Assembly (NCBI RefSeq): GCF_002775205.1
Contig: NC_036459.1
Coordinates: 5,959,466-6,023,465 of the forward strand
Origin: Xiphophorus maculatus
Lineage: Eukaryota > Chordata > Actinopteri > Cyprinodontiformes > Poeciliidae
DNA: 64,000 bases
Direction of reading: 5' to 3'
Part shown: positions 13,901 to 25,709 of the stretch, piece after piece
How the letters are laid out: every line of letters begins with the position of its first letter
Numbering within the stretch: position 1 is the stretch's first letter
Position numbers and translations under genes: made by a program
Notes under the pieces: generated by a model
What the model was told of the DNA's origin: nothing
Databases searched by the model: none
Seen by the model: only the letters and a program-made list of their open reading frames with translations

Positions 13901-16900
13901 AGAGAGTTTACTAAACTATTGGGTGGAAATTAGTTTTCAATAACAGGGCAGCTGAACAATAAATCAATAACCAGTGACGTGCGGTGAGGTTCATAGCTGG
14001 TGAGGCACTGGCGTCATCAGAATCAGATTTGCAAATAGATGCATAGATTGACAGCAGTTTACAGGTTATGTTTCACTTCTGCATCCTTACACATACAAAC
14101 TGTAGCTCACAAAATCTATCGCTGCACTTGACTTGCTTCCCGAATCGTTTAGCCTAGCTCGCTGTCACTTACTCGGCAGTTGAGGAGTGAACAAGACGAA
14201 CGTCTGGGATCTTGAGCGCCCCCTGCCATGAGGCAAGAGAACTGCCTGCCTCACCTCGAACCTGTTCTCTGCCGTTTATAATCGCTCATTACACGAAACA
14301 CGTTACACAAACACAGTTGGTGACAAAAAGCACTGTACATTATATACATAAGCTAAATTATTGGAAATAAGTTCACATATTAAATTTGTTTAAACCATTT
14401 TATTGACGCCGTACAGCAACATGCTCTCTCCGCTTAGTAGCCAGCGCAGAGCCAGGGGTTGCGCAATCCAAGGTGAGGCAGAGCTCGCTGCTGCCTCACC
14501 GGCATCGCTTCCAAGCTTTTGAATGGGAAAATAAGAAAATTCAGCGATTTTGAACAAATAAAAATCGAAATTGGTGAAGCTACATGAAAAATAAATATTT
14601 TTTAGTACAAACCACCGGATGAATATAACAATTTAAATTACTTTATGATTATATATTTTCTTTCTTTCCATGATGGCTGGTGAGGCACTGCCTCCCCTGC
14701 CTCCCCTGACCGCACGTCACTGTCAATAACAATATATATTGTGATAGAAACATGATCAATATCAATAGATAATATATCTGATAGAATATTCAGAGCACAT
14801 TCACTGAACTCTGATCCACAGAGGCATTAGCCACCTAAGCTAGGTTGGTGGAATCAACTAACTCAATCGCTCTTTGGATGCCTAGCAACAACCTGCTGGG
14901 TAATGAGCAGTTTCAAGTCCCCCGCCCAACTTTGGTTACCTAGCAACAGCCTACTGAGTAACAGTTTCAAGTTTCCCAACTGTGCCTCATAACTGCTTAC
15001 ATTTTTTTTTACAAAACAGCGTGAAGTAAAAACTTTGGATAAAACGGGAAAGGTCACAACACCAAACAAAACACGGATAAATAATTATCGATACTGACAA
15101 TTATTGATATTGACTGATATGAAACATTATAACTTTTTCAGCCTGTATTGGCCTGGAAACTCTGTTTCTCTGGGGTAACCTGTTGGTTTTTGCCTGTAAT
15201 TTTTAATGTGACAGTAAAAAGGGAAAAGTTTACTCAGATTTAATATCAGAGTCAAAATAAAAGTGAGAGACTTTTTAGAAATGTTTGAATCCATCTGGTT
15301 TCTGCTGTATATTAAAAGTGTCCCACCTTCCCGTGGACGTTAAAGTTGGGGTCTCTGGGAGCCTTGGTGTCGTTGAAGCGGTCCTGGTACTGAGGAGCCG
15401 CCGTCCAGGGGGAGTGTGGCGCTGGCGTGGAAACCATCATGAAGAACGGCTGGTAACTGGATTTATACTGGAGGAACTCCAAAGACCTGTTAGCCTGGGA
15501 GAAACAAAGACTAAAATTGAAAAAAAATCGCAACATTTGCCCTGCATCTCTAATTGTACCTTTAACATTTAAATGAAGTCTCACCAGCACATCGGTCAGG
15601 TAATCTCTGCTGTAGTCCGCTCCGTGTTTCTGAGCCTTCCCATTCACTGACAGAGTGTAGTTGTAGTATTTAGAGTTTTTCTCCTGGAAAACAAAAGTTC
15701 ACCATTAACTCATTTTGAGGATCTCTGGTTGGTTTAGAGATAAAAACACAAATGAATCTGGCAATTCTTTCTTAAATCCTGCTTTTTCCAACTAAAAAAA
15801 ATCTTTTTACAAGTTTTAATGGTTCATTTTAATGGTCCAAAATACAGAAATTATGCTAAAATGGATGTGATGCTAAATATTTATTAGTGGTAATTCATAA
15901 GCTGGACCATAAACTTTCAGTCAGTCTTGTGAAGGTTAAACAATAATTTATATCTTAATATATTAATCTCACTGTGGTAATTATTTCTGTAAAGATCAAC
16001 ACTGTAAGCCCCAATCAAACTCATATTTGATGTTAGGGTTGAATCATTAAACTTAACATGAACTTTAAAAGCTAAAATGTCTTACCAGTGCCACCCAGTA
16101 GCTCCAGCCTGGAGGAACATGCTGCAACCCACCAGCGTCAGAATGTCCGTACTGGAAGACATAAACAATACGGATATTTTCAATAATCTCAATGTAAGAC
16201 AGAGAGCATTTTAATGAAGAAGCAAAGAAGACAGCAGATGGAAAAATGCATATTACCAAAGTTTAAAATGTTGTAAAAGTAGGAATGAACCAATCTTCTG
16301 TCATTACTTAATATTCGGATCTTACTTAAAGTTACATTTTTTAATAACCACATGTAAACACAATGTTGTTTCTCCAGTGAAAACGACGGTTATAGCAGAA
16401 GTAGAGGCTCGTGTTTCTGACCTGGTTGAGGTATTTCCCTGCGAAGAAGGTTTGGTATCCTCCGAAGCTCTTCAGGAAAGCGGGGAAAGTCTGCGGCTCC
16501 TGGCTCTTCTGCCAGGCCGAGCTGCTGCAGTTCCCCTCCAGCGTGTTGTTGATGACGTGGTGGTTATGGGGGTATTTCCCCGTCAGGATGCTGGCTCGAC
16601 TCGGGCAGCAGAGAGGACTGGCAACAAACTGAGGAACAGAAGCAAAATGGGCAAAATAAGCTCAAATTTGGAAGTAAATATGGAGGTGCAGAGCTGCCAC
16701 CTAAACAACAGAAAACTAGGGACATATTACTTTACATCATAAAAACCGTACTGTATGTAACATACAATTGTGCTAAGTTCATCATTCTTATGTTTCATAA
16801 TAATTTGACTTAGGCGGATCTATCTAAAATATTGATACTGTAGTTTCACATCCCCTCTTGAAATGTTATTTTATTTATGTATTGTAGTTTCTCATATGGA

Positions 16901-18864
16901 GCTAAATTGGGGCCATAAAATCTTTTCAAAAGAAAAAAAAATTAAACTGCAAGAAAATCTTGAATCTGAAAAGTAGTTTTGAATACATTTCTTTCATAAT
17001 AATTCCAGATACATTTTTAAAGTTTCAAACCTTTTTCCAATTTCAATATAATTTTTCAGTTTCAAATGGGTTTTTTTTAAATTTATTTTTATTTTTGAAC
17101 AAACTTTATGGCCCCAATTTAACGCCATATTCTCAACTCAACTGGGAAAACGATTTTGCACTTTGAGCACAAATTTTCTTTGTTTCTCCATTGTTTCTGT
17201 TTGACATGTAAATATGCCATTAGAATATTCTGTAGACACCTATATAATATCTAAACTCTGTTCAAGGTAACATCATTAGTATATTGTGCTGCCATTAGAC
17301 TCAGTCCAAATAACATTTACACACTTAATTATCTTGGATCTGAAAGTAAAAGATCTGCAAACGTTCACATTAAAGCACAGGTCTGTTTTACTTCCCTGTG
17401 GCTGCAGCTTTACTCTTCCTCATTATAAGACACATTAAGTGGTGATACTTACTGCGTTTGTGAAGGTTATCCCAGCGTCACCAATTAGTTTCTTAGTCTT
17501 GGTCAACGGGTTCTAAAAGACAACAAAGTGGTTTTGTTACGCCACGACTTGTAGAAAGAAACTAAGAACTTCTTAAAAATCCTTTTAAAGACATAAAGCA
17601 GAGGCTAAACCTTAAAGTTTCAACTCTAAAAAGGTCCAAGTGCAAATTTCTGCTTCATGTTGCAACCTTAAACTGAGGCAACTTGACAGTCCAGTCCAGT
17701 TCTTAATTGGTTTTAATCTTACCTAAAGAAAGGGGATTTCTTTGTGTCAATAGGTAACTTTTCATATGTGGGGTTCCCCAAGCCTCAATCCTTAGACTCT
17801 TCCTATTTGATATCTACATTAGCTCAGGTTATAACAAGAAATAAGATTAGTTACCATAACTATGCATATGACACACAGCTCTACGTTACAATAACTGTCT
17901 TCAGCTGAATAGAAACCAAACTGAAGTTTTACGTCTTTGTACCTAAAGAGGAAGGATCTAGAGTCAGCAGACAGCTTCAGTTATTACAGCTAGAAACTAA
18001 AAGTCAGGCCTGAAATATGGGTCTGAGTTTTCAGAGATGCATAAAGACAGTTAAAAAAAATCAATCTTCTATCACCTGAAGAACATTTCCAAAATTAAAG
18101 TACTAATATCCCAGAAAGATCTAAAGAAACTAATACATGTGTTTATCTTGAGAGTGCAGAGAATAGACTTTAAAACACGTATGTTAGTTGATAAATAGCT
18201 CAGCATCAAAATACATTAAAGATCTGCTGTTGCTGTTTCAGTCTTCTGGTTCTGTTTTGTGTCACCAGAACCAGAACCAAACATGGAGATGCAGCATTCA
18301 GCTTTTATCCTCCATTAATCTTTAAAATACTATTTGATGATCATTAATGATCGAAGTGGACAAAACATAATGTTTGTTGCTTATGATTACTGTTTTAAAC
18401 CACTTTGTCTTGTTGCTGTAATGTGCCACACAGCTAAACTTTAAAACGTTTTCCTTCAAATAATACATCATTATCTCCCCAAACCCGTAATTTGGCCAAA
18501 ATTGAAGGGATGACGCTTTAGGGAAGATTCTGCTGACTCTATTAAGATTCCTAAATGATGGTTTCAACCAGGAATGTGAGCCATCAGCTTTAGACTGAAC
18601 TAACAATTATATTCAGACGTAATTAACATTTTTACCACAATTAACACAAATCTGATGCTGTTAACCATTAAATATCAATTAGTAGTGATAACATGTACCG
18701 ACCAAGCCGCCCAGAGCGACGTCCAGGTCGTCAGTGAGTATTAAAACGACGTTTGGTCTCCGGTTGGTTCGTCCAAACAACCCGTAGCTTTGCTGGCTCC
18801 ACAGAGTGACGCAGATTAGCAAATAACTCAAAAGGCTCCTCAAACAGTAGCGATGAGACTCCAT
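10998..18864 (-). CDS. gns: N-acetylglucosamine-6-sulfatase, C-terminus altered
   Basis: This lysosomal enzyme removes 6-sulfate from N-acetylglucosamine during heparan and keratan sulfate breakdown. Exons read on the minus strand: 18864-18703, 17512-17453, 16628-16422, 16151-16086, 15683-15585, 15494-15327, 13807-13725, 13641-13523, 13443-13340, 12466-12365, 11621-11508, 11427-11317, 11171-10998. They sum to 1569 nt (522 residues). A hydrophobic signal segment spans residues 8-22, metal-binding aspartates are at 45-46 (LTDD), and the sulfatase motif CCPSR starts at residue 81, the cysteine converted to formylglycine. DNGYHTG and many N-glycosylation sites follow. The exon 1 donor (GTCGGT) is weak but in the expected place. 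Oddity: the final coding exon of vertebrate GNS was not found. The frame reads past a likely donor at about 11013 and stops after VYDRRCTF. The upstream 5' region holds a CLEAR-like site. Confidence 0.93.
12545..12720. repeat. Dispersed repeat fragment in GNS intron 10
   Basis: The segment starting ATACTTTATTGATCGAAAAG resembles the 3' end of a common fish retroposed repeat (tract of the form TTTATTGATCCCNAAGGGAAA). It lies between GNS exons 9 and 10. The family was not assigned. Confidence 0.4.
12725..13200. mobile_element. Probable nonautonomous DNA transposon in GNS intron
   Basis: The block from about 12730 (TTTTGCTTTCACACTCCACT) to about 13195 has the look of a dispersed fish MITE: a unit including TCCGGTCCACTTTGCACTCA and ATATGAATTCGAATCG, and partially complementary ends (GTTTGGTTCG-like and CGAATCAAAC). 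No coding capacity. Boundaries are approximate and the superfamily was not determined. Confidence 0.4.
13972..14722 (-). mobile_element. hAT-type nonautonomous element, copy 1 (751 bp)
   Basis: The ends are inverted: CAGTGACGTGCGGTGAGG on the left and CCGCACGTCACTG on the right. The element is flanked by a perfect 8-bp target duplication TCAATAAC at 13964-13971 and 14723-14730, which is the hAT signature. It lies in GNS intron 6 (between exons 6 and 7). The same family is present in the opposite orientation at 47524-48434. This copy lacks the transposase start exon kept by copy 2, so it is an internally deleted form. Confidence 0.9.
17755..18300 (+). mobile_element. LINE reverse transcriptase fragment in GNS intron 1
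   Basis: A decayed plus-strand stretch reads CGVPQ then later [11 protein letters not shown] and [11 protein letters not shown]. This corresponds to the reverse-transcriptase segment containing the catalytic YADD box, here mutated to YAYD. It lies in antisense to GNS and has many stops and frameshifts. It resembles the L2-like fish LINE group; the exact family is not assigned. Confidence 0.6.
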
Positions 18865-19004
18865 TTTCTAAATCCGGGTGTAAAATACCTTAGCTAGCCG
18901 TTTGTAGAGTCAAAGTCGCGGCTTAAAAATAAGGGAAAATGGTGTTCAGAGGATAAAACTAACTGTTCGGAGCTACACTGACAGACAACGGTTTCCAGTA
19001 TACG

Positions 19005-19014
19005 GGTCACGTGC
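19005..19014 (-). promoter_or_regulatory. CLEAR-like E-box upstream of GNS
   Basis: GGTCACGTGC lies about 140 bp upstream of the GNS start codon. The CLEAR consensus bound by TFEB and TFE3 is GTCACGTGAC, and this site matches the first eight bases. GNS encodes a lysosomal hydrolase, the expected target class, so the assignment is plausible. Binding has not been tested. Confidence 0.6.
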
Positions 19015-19154
19015 TAATACGGAAGTCCCAATCAGCTGACTGCCGCGTCCGTCAGTTTCGACGCCATATTGTGTGTGGCAAGTTGTGGAAAACGCAAAAA
19101 GAGGGTCTTAATTATTGTTTAAGGCTTTAACATTAGCTGCGAGGGATGTAGTGA

Positions 19155-19830
19155 TACCAGAGATGGGCAGAGTACCCAAAAATTGTACTCAAGTAAGAGT
19201 AGCGCAACATATTTTTACTCAAGTAAAAGTAAAAAGTAGCCATCCAAGAAATTACTCAAGTAAGAGTAAAAAAGTATTTGGTAAAACATCTACTCAAGTG
19301 CTTAGTAACTGATCAAATGAGCAATCCAGAAATTGAGGACAAAATATAGTAAGTATAGTATGTCCTACATCACACCTTCAGCAAGTGCTGCTAATCCATC
19401 TCTATAGCTTTTGTTGTTTCTTTCTAAATGTCTCTGTGGCCATATGGTTAGAAAGCATTAATGTAGCTTTCATTTCAACTCATTTGTGATTTGGTGTTGC
19501 ACTTCCAGGATTATTTGAGCTTTGGGGATGCAAAATTATTATGTTGTCATGATTATGCATCGTAACTGTCTGGAAGAATAAAGTACAAGGAAACTCCTTC
19601 TAGATGCCCAGCATCCAAAACCAGAGGGAATAATTGTCCATAAATGCAACATGTCAATGAAAAATCTATGAAGAAATCTGCAAAAAGAATAAATCACAGC
19701 TAATAGTGATACATAAGCATCAAAATAATAAGAAATAAAATATTAAAATATTTCACCCTACCTGTATTGAATCTGTGTAGTGTATGTTTCACAAAATATT
19801 TAACTTTTTAACAATATTCTAATATTTCAG
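19155..19830. repeat. Dispersed repeat between GNS and DENND6B
   Basis: GAGATGGGCAGAGTACCC followed by several iterations of TACTCAAGTAAAAGTA-like words is a very common fish repeat type. The rest, to about 19830, is AT-rich with no gene visible. Together it fills most of the head-to-head interval between the two genes. Confidence 0.5.
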
Positions 19831-19966
19831 GCGCACCTGTATTGTGTTATTGTTCTGTTTGCTCAGAATCGATGAGTTTGGATCCGCCTCTCCAGCTGTT
19901 GTGCGCCCCCCCGCGCCCCCGACTGCTTATTTCAGGGGAGCCGAATTCCGCACAACACCTGCCGCG

Positions 19967-21559
19967 ATGGATCCGTTGGACGGGTTCGGTTCTCCCGGAC
20001 GGGAAGAGGCTGCGGCAGACAGCCGATCCGCATGGACCCGCTTCTCCTCCTGGCTGGAGTGCGTGTGTGTGGTTACCTTCGATCTGGAGCTCGGACAAGC
20101 CATTGAGGTGCGCTAGCTTAGCATCGCTAGCATCAATCTTCGTTTGAATAATGTACCACTTTAAATCTGAGCAGTCTAGTAGGAAAACCTACTTTGTAAG
20201 ACAAAAATATTTAAACGTAAAAAAAAAGCCTAATGTTTAATTCTTAATTTGGCGTGTTTAGTAGCTGAGAAATCTATTTGTTTTTAAAATTATTTGGTCA
20301 CATTTTTCTCATAAGTAAGACTTTTGTAGAAATGAAGACTAGTTAAATTAATGGAATTTTAAATGGAGTCTGGTATTCATTCATTCTTTCCGCTTGCAGC
20401 TAGTTTATCCACAGGATGTGAAACTCACAGAGAAAGAGGTGATTTATTATAATTAATTGTATTTTTTTTTTTAAATCCAAATAAATCTGATGTGCCATTA
20501 AATCATTTCATCTGACTTATGGTGTTGTTTTGGTTTATTGTCAGAAAACCAGCATCTGTTACTTGTCCTTTCCTGACTCCTACTCAGGTAAAGAAACATT
20601 TATCAAATGTAGTTGTTCTGAGGAGGTGAAGTTCAAAGGTCAAACGATGTAAATCTGATTTTCCTCAGGATGCCTTGGGGATACTCAGTTCACCTTCAGG
20701 TTACGCCAATCAGTTGGGCGTCAAAGTTTCAGAGACGACATCTACAACAGAGACGCCCCCGCCACGCTGCAGGTGAGCTTACCTGAGACATCTGCTTCAG
20801 GTGTGTCCCACAGAGAGCAGGTAAAACAGACGTGATGTCTCCTCAGAGGGAAACGGCACATTTTTTCGGCTACGTCTACTTCCGTCAGGTGAAGGATGTG
20901 TCTGTGAAGAGAGGCTACTTTCAGAAGGTAACTCACCTGTTCTCCATTATTTGTGGTTAATTTGATGAGGTCACCTGATGGTTTTTATCATAACGTTATC
21001 TTTCAGTCGCTGCTGTTGGTGTCCAGGTTGCCCTACACACACCTGTTTCATTCGGTGCTGCAGATCATCGCACCAGAGTTCTTCGAGAAGCTGGAACCGT
21101 TCCTGGAAGCAGGTGATGACGCTTGTCTTTGAGTTTCTGAAATCCAAAAGTCGAAAATTTTTACTTTTGGAACTCAGAAATTTCCAAGATTTTTTTTTAG
21201 AGACTAATCTCAAAATCTCAGAGTTTTTTCTACCAAATTTTAAGAAATGTACATTTTTCTACAAAAATTTGTGAGATTTAAAAATTTCAGATGTTTTTCT
21301 GGAAAATTCTTGACTGTTGAAACTCAGAAATTTCCAAATTTTGTTCCTAGAGATTAATCTCAACATTTTAGTTTTTTTCTAGCAAATTTACAACTTTAAC
21401 CTCAGAAATTTCCTTTTTTTTCCTTTTAGGAAATTTGTGAGATTATTTTTAAAATTTTTGATTTTTTTATATTATTTTTTTTTTACTTTTCAAGGTCATA
21501 AATTTCTTAGCTTTCTTCAAGAAAATTTCTGGGACTAATCTCAAAAGTTCTGAGGGTCT

Positions 21560-21590
<31 letters not shown>

Positions 21591-24500
21591 ATTTCCGCCT
21601 TTTCTCCTAATACAGGATTGTATATTGACTCCTCTGTGTCATTAAAACAAGCCAGTTTGACTCACCCAAACTCTGTTCATCTTGAAGTTTGCAATGAGAT
21701 TGACCAGTGGCCCAACCCCTCACCTGGACAGACGCTCAACCTGCCCATCGTGGGCGTTGTCTTACAGGTCAGCAGAGGTAAACACAGGTAAACGGAGAGA
21801 CGCGTGGAAAATCACCTTTTCTGTTATTTTTCTCTGTTTCAGGTTAGAATTCCTTCAAAAGCAGACAAACCAGGAGGAAGTCCCGTCAGACAGATAACTA
21901 ACGAGGTCAGATCCGTTCTCCCTCCTCCTTCCTGTCCCTCAGCTTCTGTTGTCATAGTAACAGCTTGTCCTTTTAGAGCCCGCTGCCAGCTCCAACGCTC
22001 CTTCCAACCATCCACGAACTGGACCTCTTTAAGTTAGTGCTGCCCCCTGCCGTTGTTATGAACTTGACCACTGATTGGTCCCAGCGGTAGCCGTCGCTCA
22101 CCCCCCCTCCTCCGTCCTCCTCAGGTGTTTCCAGTCGGTTCTGATCCACCTGCAGATGCTGTGGGAGCTCACGCTGCTCGGCGAGCCGCTGGTCGTCATG
22201 GCGCCGTCTCCGACCGTCTGCTCAGAAACAATACTGGCTCTGGTCAGGTAGCTACTAAAAAAGCCTGGCGGCCAATCAGCAGGGAGTGTTGGCGTTGTCA
22301 TGGTAACAGCAGGTGTGAATGTTTCCGTTCCTCTCAGCTCCATAAGCCCTCTGAAGTTCTGCTGCGACTTCCGGCCGTATTTCACCATCCATGACAGCGA
22401 GTTCAGAGAGTACACGACCCGGACGCAGGCGCCGTGAGTCTCTGGCCACCAAAACGCCACGACCGATCACACTTTACAAAACGATAAACGTTTAATTTTA
22501 AATGCTTAACATTTTCATTTCAACATTTTAAATTTAATTTTAAAATGTTTAAAATTCCAATATGTTTAAAATTAGTATTTATTTATGAGTAAATAAAGCT
22601 TATTTATAGATAAATAAACTTTATTTATTTATAAATTAAGTATATAAATAATAATGTTTATTGGTAAACATTATAAATAAAGTTTATTTTATAAACTATA
22701 TTTTAGAAATGTTGTAATAATTTGAAAGCAAAAGATGCTTAATAGGAGATTTTTTTATTTTTATTTAAGCCTGAATAAAGCTAAAACTTCCACTTGAGGA
22801 GTTCTGGTACAGTACAGTTTTAAAAACAAAAGTGTTGTTTGTTTTAATCTTAAATGCAACATGTTTATATTTTTAGCTTAATTTCTTCTCTAACTATGTT
22901 GGTCTTTCATTAAATGGTATTTTTAGAGTCTGTATGCACAGGTTAAAGATTAATCAGTTACCAAATTAGTTGACCATCATTTCAATAATCGATTAATCGC
23001 AATTAGTCCGATTAATCGGTTCAGCTACCAGTGCGATTATTCCGTGTACCTTTGCTAAAGTTTCTCTCTCTTTCTGCTTCAGTCCAAATGTGGTTCTGGG
23101 GGTCACCAACCCGTTCTTCATCAAGACTTTTCAGAACTGGCCTCACATCGTTCGACTGGGAGAGATCAAGATGGCCGGTAGACTTCGCTCTCTTTGTATC
23201 GGTTTCTCTCTGACTGCAGATCAGGCCGTATTTTATTTGGGCGTCTGCGTTTTTTTCTAGGTGATCTTCCGAAGCAGGTGAAGGTGAAGAAGTTGTCCAA
23301 GCTAAAAACTCTCGACACCAAACCAGGTAACTTAACCTGACTCGTCTTTCTTCTTTAGTTCACGCCTGCAGCTTGCTGTTGTTTGAATGTTTGTGTACAG
23401 GGATTTACACAGCCTACAAAACGTTTCTACACAAAGACAAAATCCTTATCAAGAGGCTTTTGAAGGTGAGCATACGTCCATGTTGCCTGATGGTTTAAAC
23501 ACCAGCAGCTTAGTGGATGTTTTTTCTGTTTTTTGCAGGGAATCCAGAGGAAAAGGCCGTCAGAGGCTCAGAGCGCCATCTTGAGGCGACACCTGCTTGA
23601 GCTGACGCAGAGCTTCATCATTCCTCTGGTGAGGAATCGGTGCAGAAGCAGGTGATTCTGCAGGTGAAACTGTCAGTAAACCCTCCGTCTTGTCTGACAG
23701 GAGAGGTACATGGCGAGCCTGATGCCTCTGCAGAGATCAGTCACAGCCTGGAAGGTACGGCCCGTCATCACAGCGGATCTCTAGCAGCCATAAAATGACG
23801 ACTTGGTGTTTGTTCAGACTCCTCCGCAGGTTCGTCCCTTTAGTCAGGACGAGTTCATTTCCACTCTGGATCACACCGGTCCTCAGCTCACCTCCATGCT
23901 CAGAGGGGACTGGATGGGTCTGTACAGGTGAGTCGCACAGGTAGCAGCAGGTTGTCGACTGCTGTGGTGCCTCCATATCAGTTAATGGGAGTGTTTCCGT
24001 TCCTTTACGGCGAGTTTTTAAAAATAACTGATCCAGAAAAACGTCAAAACATTCAGCAGAAAACGGTAACTCATTCTTATAAACAGGAATGCACCAATAA
24101 ATCGTTCCAAATTTCCTTAATTGGAATATGAACTGCCAGATCAGGCTTTTTAAACGTTGGTCGTTGGTGATCGGCCAGAAAACTGCAATCGGTGCACCTC
24201 AGTTATAATCGAGGTGTTTTCACACCCAATGCTGTTGCATATTCTGAAACATCTCAATCTGGATCAGGAGGCAGCAGGCCGAGTTAGCTTTGAAAGCGAG
24301 TGTTTTTTATTTTCACAGCGGAAATAGAAGCGCTGCGGATCCTAATCTATTCTTTGACAAATCTGTAATTAGTGTAGAATAATATAATCCCACATCTAGT
24401 AGATGCTGGAGGGAGTATAAGGATCAGACCAAGAGAATAATTTTTTTAAATTGTCATATTACTAGAAGAAAGTTTTAACTTTACAAGAAAAAAAGCTTAG

Positions 24501-25709
24501 AAAGTCTTAAGGATCTGACGTGACTATGATCATTTCTTTCAAACAACTGAGTCGATTTCAAAGTTATGATAATAATTTGATGTAAAATCAGGAATGTTGA
24601 GCATCTTGTTCATTTTGGTATTGATTTTACAAATAAGAAAATCTTTTAAGGCGGTAAGATTGATTTTCATGTAGGAGTTATTAAATTACTGTTTTATTCT
24701 CCCAATATTATGACTTATTGTAATATTAGATCTTAATTCTAGAATGACTTTAATCCCATAATATTACATCTTTATTCTCTTATGACTTTACAATATTGAT
24801 ATTGACTTTATTCTCGTAATATTATGACTTTATTTAATATTACTATATTCTTGTGTAACTTTATTCTCATTAAGTTTGCAATATTGATATTACGACTTTA
24901 TTCTCATATCTCTTTAGTGCCGCAATTTCAAGAAAAACTAGTTTAGTTTGAGCGAAATACTCTGTCATACATGATGCTGAGTCAGTGTTGCTGTTCTAGA
25001 TGCAAAAATTATTGTTGTAAATATCCTCTAATTAAGAATTTTCTTAAAACTAATGCAAAGCATCATGGGATTTGACTTCAGAGCAGCATTGATGTTAAAA
25101 TGGAAAGCAATGCAGAGATGGGAAAAGTTTTTGCTGTTTCAGACCATCCATCATACTGCCACCACCGTGTTAAACTATCAATATGGCGTTCTTTTTCTGT
25201 TTTTACACCAGATAAGCCTAATTTAAATTAAATATAGTTTCCTTCCGCTCAGAAAGTTCTTCAGGTCCCTGAACTTTGAAGGCTGGTACCGCCAGCGCCA
25301 CAGAGAGATGACGCAGAAGCTGGAGAGCCTCCATCTGGAGACGATCTGCGACGCCGTGAGTGTCTTTCCTCACCTCCAGTGTTTGAATATTTCCGACGAG
25401 TTTCCATCTTGTAACGGTGACGCCGGATTTTGTGCAGGACCTTCTGGGCTGGACCAAAGACAAGTCGGAGGTGGAGATCGTGGACCTGATCCTGAAGCTC
25501 AGAGAAAAGCTGGTAATGAGATTTAAAATGAGAAGAAAGTTCTGGAAAATAATCAGAATGTGTTCATAACTGCCCGTTTCTTCCAGATCAAAGCTCGCCG
25601 GCAGCAGCTGCAGGTCAAAGATGGAGTTTTAGACAAACTGGACGCTTTCATAAACTCTATAGTCGGCTCGCTGCCTGAAGACCTGCAGCCCGTCCTGAAC
25701 GCACGCTGA
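19967..25709 (+). CDS. dennd6b: DENN domain-containing protein 6B
   Basis: A tripartite DENN protein; the family acts as exchange factors for Rab GTPases in endosomal traffic. Exons: 19967-20107, 20400-20438, 20545-20587, 20669-20772, 20847-20927, 21007-21112, 21688-21767, 21843-21905, 21977-22032, 22125-22247, 22338-22433, 23083-23177, 23261-23326, 23401-23465, 23539-23628, 23701-23754, 23818-23927, 25253-25355, 25438-25512, 25587-25709. They total 1713 nt (570 residues; human about 585). Recognition segments: [19 protein letters not shown] near the start, [75 protein letters not shown] and [10 protein letters not shown] at the end. The short N-terminus and the [13 protein letters not shown] segment favour 6B over 6A. 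The start is the first ATG after a CG-rich leader. It is head to head with GNS about 1.1 kb away and tail to tail with GCC1. Confidence 0.93.
21125..21600. repeat. Degenerate tandem repeat and TA run in DENND6B intron 6
   Basis: Repeated variants of AACTCAGAAATTTCCAAGAT and GAGATTAATCTCAAAATT iterate imperfectly from about 21125 to 21550, followed by a TA dinucleotide run at about 21561-21584. No gene content. Confidence 0.7.
22500..23035. other. AT-rich intron 11 of DENND6B
   Basis: Low-complexity TTTATTTATAAA-type sequence fills the first part. Near 22980-23025 there is a palindromic ATCGATTAATCG-like stretch of the sort left by decayed DNA transposons in fish; a similar one is at about 39215-39265. 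No exon seen. Confidence 0.5.
23928..25252. other. Long intron 17 of DENND6B with tandem repeats
   Basis: This intron holds a decayed mobile fragment around 24085-24240 (GATCGGCCAGAAAACTGCAA-like) and, from about 24640 to 24925, degenerate units of the form TTATTCTCGTAATATTATGAC. The same unit is found in the DENND6B 3' region. No other gene seen. Confidence 0.55.
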
